Part shown: positions 34,525 through 39,875 of the stretch, piece after piece
Position numbering within the stretch: position 1 is the stretch's first letter
Layout of the letters: every line of letters starts with the position of its first letter
NCBI GenBank assembly: GCA_030627125.1
Contig: DAOUSR010000010.1
Location: 1-39,875 of the forward strand
Length of the DNA: 39,875 bases
Direction of reading: 5' to 3'
DNA from: Thioploca sp.
Lineage (GTDB): Bacteria; Pseudomonadota; Gammaproteobacteria; Beggiatoales; Beggiatoaceae
Position numbers and translations under genes: made by a program
Notes under the pieces: generated by a model
Database searches by the model: none
What the model was told of the DNA's origin: nothing
Seen by the model: the letters and a program-made list of their open reading frames with translations, nothing else

Positions 34525-35490
34525 TTAAATAACTTTAGCTCGTAGTAAATCGTGCATGTGCAACACACCGATTAAATGGTCATCTACAACTAACAAAGTA
34601 GTAATTTTATTATTTTGCATTATAGTCAAAGCATCAACAGCTAAACAATCGGCAGTTATAGTTTTACTAGCAACTGTCATTACTTGAGTAATTTTAGTGG
34701 TATGGATATCAATTTGCTTATCCAAAGCCCGCCGTAAATCACCATCAGTAAAAATACCAACTACCTTTAAATTTGAGTCGATGATAGCTGTCATACCCAA
34801 ACCTTTGCGAGTAATTTCCTCTAACGCATCGCGCAAGGTTGCAGTGACTGGAACGGTTGGTATAGATTCACCAGTATGCATAATATCACCAGTTAATAGC
34901 AATAATCGTCGGCCTAGTTTACCACCCGGATGAGAACGGGCAAAATCCTCAGCTTGAAAACCTTTTGCCTCTAACAACGCAATTGCTAACGCATCTCCCA
35001 TCACTAATGCTACAGTAGTGCTTGAAGTAGGAGCTAAACCTAATGGGCAAGCTTCTTTTTCAACACTGATATCAATATTTACTGTAGCAGTTTGAGCTAA
35101 AGTAGAGTTTTTATCACCAGTTAGAGTTATTAAAGGTATGGCTAATCGCTTGATAAGTGGCAAAATTACCAAAATCTCTTCCGTTTCTCCCGAATTAGAT
35201 AAAGCCAATACCACGTCTTTAGCTGTGATCATACCTAAATCACCATGACTAGCCTCACCCGGATGGACGAAAAATGCTGGACTACCTGTACTGGCCAAAG
35301 TAGCAGCAATTTTATTTGCGATATGACCAGATTTACCCATGCCGATAACTACAATTCGTCCTTCGCATTGCAACATAAATTCACATGCCTGTACGAAAGC
35401 ATTATCTATTCGAGCTATCAAGGCTGCCACTGCTTCCATTTCCGTTTGGATTACTGCCAACCCTAAAGTGCGTAGTTTATCGGCTTGCAT
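34525..35490 (-). CDS. kdsD: D-arabinose 5-phosphate isomerase
   Basis: Interconverts ribulose 5-phosphate and arabinose 5-phosphate, the first step toward Kdo of lipopolysaccharide. The 321 residues have an N-terminal SIS domain (GRIVVIGMGKSGHIANKIAATLASTGSPAFFVHPGEASHGDLGMI, then ALSNSGETEEIL) and two C-terminal CBS domains (DIMHTGESIPTVPVTATLRDAL, GIFTDGDLRRALD, TLLVVDDHLIGVLHMHDLLRAKV). Length and motifs are canonical. Its ATG abuts the dapD stop, so the two are cotranscribed, an arrangement with no obvious pathway link. Confidence 0.95.
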   Translation of the reverse strand: MQADKLRTLGLAVIQTEMEAVAALIARIDNAFVQACEFMLQCEGRIVVIGMGKSGHIANKIAATLASTGSPAFFVHPGEASHGDLGMITAKDVVLALSNSGETEEILVILPLIKRLAIPLITLTGDKNSTLAQTATVNIDISVEKEACPLGLAPTSSTTVALVMGDALAIALLEAKGFQAEDFARSHPGGKLGRRLLLLTGDIMHTGESIPTVPVTATLRDALEEITRKGLGMTAIIDSNLKVVGIFTDGDLRRALDKQIDIHTTKITQVMTVASKTITADCLAVDALTIMQNNKITTLLVVDDHLIGVLHMHDLLRAKVI

Positions 35491-36312
35491 TTAAATATCC
35501 CGCAATAATTCGTTTAATCCTACTTTGCTACGGGTTTTGGCATCCACTTGTTTAACAATCACGGCACAGTATAAACTGTATTTACCATCTTTGGATGGCA
35601 AGTTACCAGACACTACTACGGAATAAGGTGGAATGTAACCATAGCTTATTTCTCCAGTGCTACGATTGTAAATTCTAGTGCTTTGGCCGATATAAACTCC
35701 CATGGAAATTACCGCTCCTTCATCGACGATAACTCCTTCCACAACTTCTGAACGAGCTCCAATAAAACAATTATCACCAATTATGGTAGGGCCAGCTTGC
35801 ACAGGTTCTAACACTCCACCAATGCCTACTCCACCAGATAAATGGACATTTTTACCAATTTGCGCACAAGAACCAACAGTCGCCCAAGTATCAACCATGG
35901 TGCCGCTATCTACATAAGCCCCAATATTGACGTAAGATGGCATTAATACTACGTTGGGAGCAATATAAGCACCTTTACGTACAGTGGCTGGTGGTACAAC
36001 TCTTACTCCAGATTCAGCAAATTCACGAGAATTAAAATCATTAAATTTAGACTCAACTTTGTCGTAATAGTTGGTAAAGCTACCTTTAATAAAATTATTA
36101 TTAGCCAAACGAAATGATAATAACACTGCTTTTTTGGCCCATTGATTTACTATCCATTTATCTTGGTGTTTTTCTGCTACTCGTAAAGTTCCAGTATCAA
36201 GTAAATTAAGGGTTTCTGCAACAGCTTCTTTTATTTCATTACTGACATTGCTAGGACTGAGTTCAGCCCGATTGTCAAATGCTGATTCGATAATACCTTG
36301 TAAGTTATTCAT
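35491..36312 (-). CDS. dapD: Tetrahydrodipicolinate N-succinyltransferase
   Basis: Succinylates tetrahydrodipicolinate in the succinylase branch of lysine and meso-diaminopimelate synthesis. The 273 residues show an N-terminal helical domain, the [67 protein letters not shown] hexapeptide-repeat helix, and [30 protein letters not shown]; all are family signatures. It is followed without a gap by kdsD. The 202 bases upstream (36313-36514) are AT-rich with no gene. Confidence 0.97.
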   Translation of the reverse strand: MNNLQGIIESAFDNRAELSPSNVSNEIKEAVAETLNLLDTGTLRVAEKHQDKWIVNQWAKKAVLLSFRLANNNFIKGSFTNYYDKVESKFNDFNSREFAESGVRVVPPATVRKGAYIAPNVVLMPSYVNIGAYVDSGTMVDTWATVGSCAQIGKNVHLSGGVGIGGVLEPVQAGPTIIGDNCFIGARSEVVEGVIVDEGAVISMGVYIGQSTRIYNRSTGEISYGYIPPYSVVVSGNLPSKDGKYSLYCAVIVKQVDAKTRSKVGLNELLRDI

Positions 36313-36509
36313 ATTATTTAAATATTAAGTTATGAGCGTATAAGATAGATAAGAACTATAATTAATTATTTTACACGAATTTTTAAAATTAATATGTAGA
36401 ACTTTGGAAAAGATGAATAAGAATGAAGTTATTGTATATTCAATTTTATTTTAACATATTGAATTTATTAATAATAATTTTTTCTGGATTTATCAATGCG
36501 TAAGTCCTA

Positions 36510-36524
36510 CATAATTAAGAATTA
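36510..36524 (-). repeat. Dispersed TAATTCTTAATTATG motif over a stop codon
   Basis: On the minus strand TAATTCTTAATTATG spans the last sense codons and the TAA stop (36515-36517) of the REC-PAS-GGDEF-EAL gene. The same core sits at the ribD stop, just before ribE, at the lolD stop, immediately after the flippase stop and beside the VWA start. Confidence 0.55.
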
Positions 36525-38680
36525 CTGTAAATAATAGGCAGAGGTTTTTTCAGCCAATTTTCAAATTCTGTCCTAGATAAAGGAACACTAAATAAATACC
36601 CTTGAATTTCATCACATTGGTGTTTTTTCATAAAATCAAGTTGAGCATTGGTCTCTACACCTTCTGCTACAACTTTTAGATTCAAACATTTGGATAAAGC
36701 GATAATGGCAGAGTTAAGGGCAAAACTATCTGGATTAGTATCTACATCACAAACAAAGCTTCGATCAATTTTTAAAGTATCAAAAGGGAATTTTTTTAAA
36801 TAACTTAACGAAGAATAACCAGTACCAAAATCATCCATCGCAATATATACCCCCATTTCTTTAATTTCTAAAAGTGTTGTGTGACTAGTTTCTGAATCCT
36901 CCATTAAAACTCCTTCGGTGATTTCTAATTCTAAGTATTCTGGTGGTAAATTACTATCTTGAAGGGCTTTTTGGATAATTGTCAGAAAATCCGGTTTTTT
37001 TAATTGGACAGCAGATATATTTACCGCAACTTTTAGTTTAAAGCCTTGTTCATGCCAACGTTTAGTATGTTTACAGGCTTGGCGTAATACCCATTCTCCT
37101 AATAGACAAATCAAATCGGTTTCTTCTGCTAATGAAATAAAATGTACTGGAGAAATTATCCCTTTTTCTGGATGATTCCAACGTACTAATGCTTCCATAC
37201 CAACTGTTTTATACTTAGTTATTTCGACCTTTGGTTGATAATAGACTTCTAGTTCGTTGTGTTCTATAGCTTTGTGTAATTCATTTTCTAGAATAAGACG
37301 TTGGCGGGCTTTAATGTTCATGGATTGATGAAAGAATTGAAAACTATTTCGTCCTTGTTTTTTAGCATTATGCATCGCCATTTCAGAACGAATCAATAGG
37401 TTATCAGTATCTTGGCCATCGTTGGGAAATATTGCTATTCCAATACTTACAGTAAGATGAAAACTTTCTTTTTTTACGATAAAAGGTTCTTGCAATATTT
37501 TGTAAATACGTTGCACAACATACTGTATTTCGTTTGGGCTATTAATGTCTGTCAATAACAACACAAATTCATCACCGCCCAATCTTACTAAAGTATCATT
37601 TTCATTATTAGATTGGTAATAAACCTGTTCTGGTATAGGTAATTTTCCTCGCGTTAAAGAATCGCTAGTACGTATACATTTAGTTATCCGTTCGGCAATT
37701 TGTTGTAATAATATATTCCCTGTCTTTTGCCCCCAAGTATTATTAATTCGTTTAAAATGGTCTACATCCAATGATAAAATAGCAAATGTACGATCGTAGC
37801 GTTTTGATTGTTCAATAGTTTTTTTGAGATATTCATTTAAAAAAACCCGATTAGGCAGATTGGTAAGGTTATCGTAATAAGCCAGACGAACTATTTTTTC
37901 TTCAGTTTTTTTCCGTTCTGTAATATCCTGTATAGTAACTATCCATTGTTCTTGGCCGTTACTATCTTGCTGTAATTCCGCCTCTTGATAAATATTTTTA
38001 ATAGCATTATCTTGGGTGATAATATTATGTTCGATAACAAAATCTTTATTACCATATAAGTAATTAGAAAATTGAATCCGAATTGATTCACGTTCTTCCC
38101 GTAAAACAAAGTCAAGCAATTCCTTGGGATGTTTGAAATTTGCTGAATTTGGCAATCCCAAAATATTCAGGGCTTGTTTGGAAATATGAAAAATACCCTG
38201 TTTTATATTCCATTCCCAGTAGCCAAGCCGAGCTATCTTCTGAGCATTACGTAAACGAGTTTCATTACTATATAGACGAACAAATAATTGACTAGAACGT
38301 AACATGTAACGCAGACGATAGGCTAATATGGTGTAGTTAATCGGTTTGGTGGTAAAGTCAGTAGCACCTGAGTCATAAGCATGGTTGATGGATTCAATGT
38401 CATTTAACCCTGTCATCATGACTATAGGAACATGTAAACCTGCTGGTAATTTACGCAATAAAGCACAGGTTTCAAATCCATCTATCCCTTCCATAATTAT
38501 GTCAAGTAAAATAATATCTGAAGGATTTTGACTAAAATGTTCAATAGCTTGCTCACCACTTTCAACTTCTTCAACCAATAAACCAGATTGTTGCAATGTT
38601 TCTCGGATCAATAACCGATTCATTTCGTCATCATCAACCACTAAAACTTTGGAGGAAGTAATTTCGGGTAAATTCATCAT
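36515..38680 (-). CDS. Response regulator with PAS, GGDEF and EAL domains
   Basis: 721 residues, cytoplasmic. The receiver domain (about 8-125) has acidic VVDDDEMNR, phosphoacceptor ILLDIIMEGIDG and lysine FTTKPIN. A PAS domain spans about 145-260 (AQKIARLGYWEWNIKQGIF, ending WIVTIQDITERK). The GGDEF domain (about 275-455) has LTNLPNRVFL and an intact RLGGDEFVLLL, with an unusual insert of roughly 25 residues between RTSD and the GGDEF strand. The EAL domain (about 465-712) has GMEALVRWNHPEKG, DDFGTGYSSLSYLKKFPFDTLKIDRSFV and AEGVET, so all key residues are present. It probably makes and degrades c-di-GMP under control of a histidine kinase not seen nearby. Confidence 0.95.
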   Translation of the reverse strand: MMNLPEITSSKVLVVDDDEMNRLLIRETLQQSGLLVEEVESGEQAIEHFSQNPSDIILLDIIMEGIDGFETCALLRKLPAGLHVPIVMMTGLNDIESINHAYDSGATDFTTKPINYTILAYRLRYMLRSSQLFVRLYSNETRLRNAQKIARLGYWEWNIKQGIFHISKQALNILGLPNSANFKHPKELLDFVLREERESIRIQFSNYLYGNKDFVIEHNIITQDNAIKNIYQEAELQQDSNGQEQWIVTIQDITERKKTEEKIVRLAYYDNLTNLPNRVFLNEYLKKTIEQSKRYDRTFAILSLDVDHFKRINNTWGQKTGNILLQQIAERITKCIRTSDSLTRGKLPIPEQVYYQSNNENDTLVRLGGDEFVLLLTDINSPNEIQYVVQRIYKILQEPFIVKKESFHLTVSIGIAIFPNDGQDTDNLLIRSEMAMHNAKKQGRNSFQFFHQSMNIKARQRLILENELHKAIEHNELEVYYQPKVEITKYKTVGMEALVRWNHPEKGIISPVHFISLAEETDLICLLGEWVLRQACKHTKRWHEQGFKLKVAVNISAVQLKKPDFLTIIQKALQDSNLPPEYLELEITEGVLMEDSETSHTTLLEIKEMGVYIAMDDFGTGYSSLSYLKKFPFDTLKIDRSFVCDVDTNPDSFALNSAIIALSKCLNLKVVAEGVETNAQLDFMKKHQCDEIQGYLFSVPLSRTEFENWLKKPLPIIYSNS

Positions 38681-38682
38681 TT

Positions 38683-38995
38683 TTATTTGGTCATATATCG
38701 ATACTGTTCTTCAACGTGATTAGCATGAATATCTTGCTCATCATGTGTTTGAGTAGTATCGGGATGTGTGAGAAGGTAAGGTTTTAGGTGGAAGGCGGCA
38801 TGAACCAGTTCGTAGCTGCACACATTTTAAATAGTGTATTTCCATAGCATCTTTCACCATCTGATAAGAAGGTAACATCCTTAATTGATGTAGTCAACAC
38901 TCCATTATATCTTGGAACAGCACTTACCACATGATCAATGATAAATCCGGCTTGCATCGTTTTCTTACAACTATATATAGTTCATCACCTATCAA
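38683..38995 (-). pseudogene. Decayed gene of unknown function, two frameshifts
   Basis: On the minus strand three consecutive protein-like pieces occur in different frames: IGDELYIVVRKRCKPD (about 38940-38995), then GFIIDHVVSAVPRYNG leading on to FLSDGERCYGNTLFKM and ATNWFMPPST (38784-38957), then HLKPYLLTHPDTTQTHDEQD to EEQYRYMTK (38683-38790). They read as one small protein broken by frameshifts. The end lies only a few bases before the ATG of the REC-PAS-GGDEF-EAL gene, so it may once have been its operon partner. No family was recognised. The remaining bases to 39111 show no gene. Confidence 0.45.
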
Positions 38996-39111
38996 ACGTT
39001 AGGTTAATGAATTCTTTGATACATTAAATATTTTGCTAATTTTACTTTGGATTTTATGCAACTGGTGAATGTTATATATTACCATTATTGTTAAAGTAGA
39101 TAGTTAAATAG

Positions 39112-39744
39112 TTATAAATTTCCAATAATTTCCTTCAAATGTTCCCAATCTTTAATCAATCCAACTTTAAGAAATGCTACAAGTTTATCTTCATAATCTT
39201 CTCTAAGGTATTTTTTATCATATGTAGCAAGGTCTGTATTCCAAATATTTACACCTGTTTCAAATTCCTTGATTTCTGGAAATATCTTTGCTCTTAAAAT
39301 TGCCGCCACCTGAATATAACAACCTAAATTATTCTTCCCTTTTCTATCGGGTAACCACTGATCAATAGCTAAATTTAGTGTTTTAAAAACATTCCCTCCA
39401 TCATCACGTAATTGTAATAAATGTTTACTTAGAAAAACATCAATGACATGAAAGTGAAACATAGGCGATAGTTTTTCAGCAGCATAAATCAGAAAATGTA
39501 ATTGTGCGTAAGTTCTTGATGCTTTACCTCGTCCTTTTGCAAAGACAATTTCATTGGTATTTATATTTAGTTCTTTTGCAATTATTTGTATAAATCCTTG
39601 GGTTGCTTTTGATTGTAAAAATAAAGTTTGATTCATTATTTTTTTCCCATCTAAGATTCTTTGTGCATTTCCTAAACTAAATAAATCTGTTATAGCAAAA
39701 TCAGTATAAAATGATTGGTAGTCCTGAACAAAGTAGTGGTACAT
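39112..39744 (-). CDS. KilA-N domain-like protein
   Basis: About 210 residues, depending on the start; ATG 39744 is used here and TTG 39765 would add 7. The segment ITDLFSLGNAQRILDGKKI followed by LFLQSKATQGFIQIIAKELN, a KGRGKASRTYAQLHFLIYAAEKLSPMFHFHVIDVFL block and a basic tail resembles the KilA-N fold found in phage and phage-derived DNA-binding proteins. The C-terminal half (NLAIDQWLPDRKGKNNLGCY, then YEDKLVAFLKVGLIKDWEHL) is not recognised beyond that. No other phage gene is nearby. Family assignment is from memory of motif order and moderately certain. Confidence 0.65.
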   Translation of the reverse strand: MYHYFVQDYQSFYTDFAITDLFSLGNAQRILDGKKIMNQTLFLQSKATQGFIQIIAKELNINTNEIVFAKGRGKASRTYAQLHFLIYAAEKLSPMFHFHVIDVFLSKHLLQLRDDGGNVFKTLNLAIDQWLPDRKGKNNLGCYIQVAAILRAKIFPEIKEFETGVNIWNTDLATYDKKYLREDYEDKLVAFLKVGLIKDWEHLKEIIGNL

Positions 39745-39824
39745 GAAATATGAATGAAAATCCAAATAGCTCCAATGTGATTTGAAAGTTTTTTGGAAAA
39801 AGAAAGAGTGCTTCTGACTAAACG

Positions 39825-39865
39825 GACAACGAAGTAACGAACGAATGTGAGATCAATTCGTTGTC
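39825..39865. repeat. 9-bp inverted repeat upstream of the KilA-N gene
   Basis: GACAACGAA (39825-39833) and TTCGTTGTC (39857-39865) are perfect inverted copies 23 bases apart, about 80 bases upstream of the KilA-N start. They could be an operator or part of a repeat cut by the window edge; nothing more can be said from this sequence. Confidence 0.45.
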
Positions 39866-39875
39866 TAATTGTACG

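Noticed and set aside
1-39875. tRNA, rRNA or other structural RNA genes
   Set aside because: No cloverleaf-like or conserved RNA sequence was recognised by eye; a covariance-model scan would be needed to exclude small RNAs.

Overview
The window is an AT-rich chromosomal segment, most likely from a gammaproteobacterium. LolC/E-LolD lipoprotein export, KdsD for Kdo synthesis and succinylase-type DapD indicate a Gram-negative cell, and UbiV indicates oxygen-independent ubiquinone synthesis. The low GC, the many dispersed palindromes and the hemerythrin, NIT and diguanylate-cyclase signalling proteins recall sulfur-oxidising Thiotrichales. That last placement is a guess from style, not from a database match.

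Layout. 1-7057: type I-E CRISPR-Cas effector operon (cas3 cut by the window edge, cse1, cse2, cas7e, cas5e, cas6e), with no cas1, cas2 or CRISPR array in view. A single degenerate I-E repeat-like hairpin lies between cas3 and cse1, and a 276-bp MITE-like element lies just after the operon. 7508-9850: c-type cytochrome-like protein, a kinase-like GAF/PAS protein without a phosphoacceptor histidine, and a single-domain response regulator. 10051-11875: type II restriction-modification pair. 11950-15229: glyA, ribD, ribE, with a palindrome-ended element between the two rib genes. 15257-18145: Wzx-like flippase and a DUF58 protein. 18256-21018: a NIT-HAMP-class III cyclase-hemerythrin fusion.

21126-25534 is the most unusual locus. 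A type ISP-like restriction-methylase gene is split by a 1,415-bp segment carrying a frameshifted higA, a DUF2971 gene, a VapB-like antitoxin and the first 24 codons of a VapC-like toxin. Removing 22860-24274 on paper joins the two halves in frame to a 997-residue protein. The remainder holds glgA, grpE (minus strand), a sugar-cluster type methyltransferase, ubiV without ubiU, and a minus-strand block: VWA protein, lolD, lolC/E, bacteriohemerythrin, kdsD-dapD, a REC-PAS-GGDEF-EAL protein, a decayed gene and a KilA-N protein.

Four themes link the regions: genome defence (I-E, type II R-M, type ISP, toxin-antitoxin debris); oxygen, redox and second-messenger sensing (two hemerythrin proteins, NIT cyclase, UbiV, GGDEF-EAL); housekeeping metabolism; and a family of dispersed palindromes built on TAATTCTTAATTATGAA that repeatedly sits on or beside stop codons. 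No tRNA, rRNA, complete IS or multi-repeat CRISPR array was recognised.
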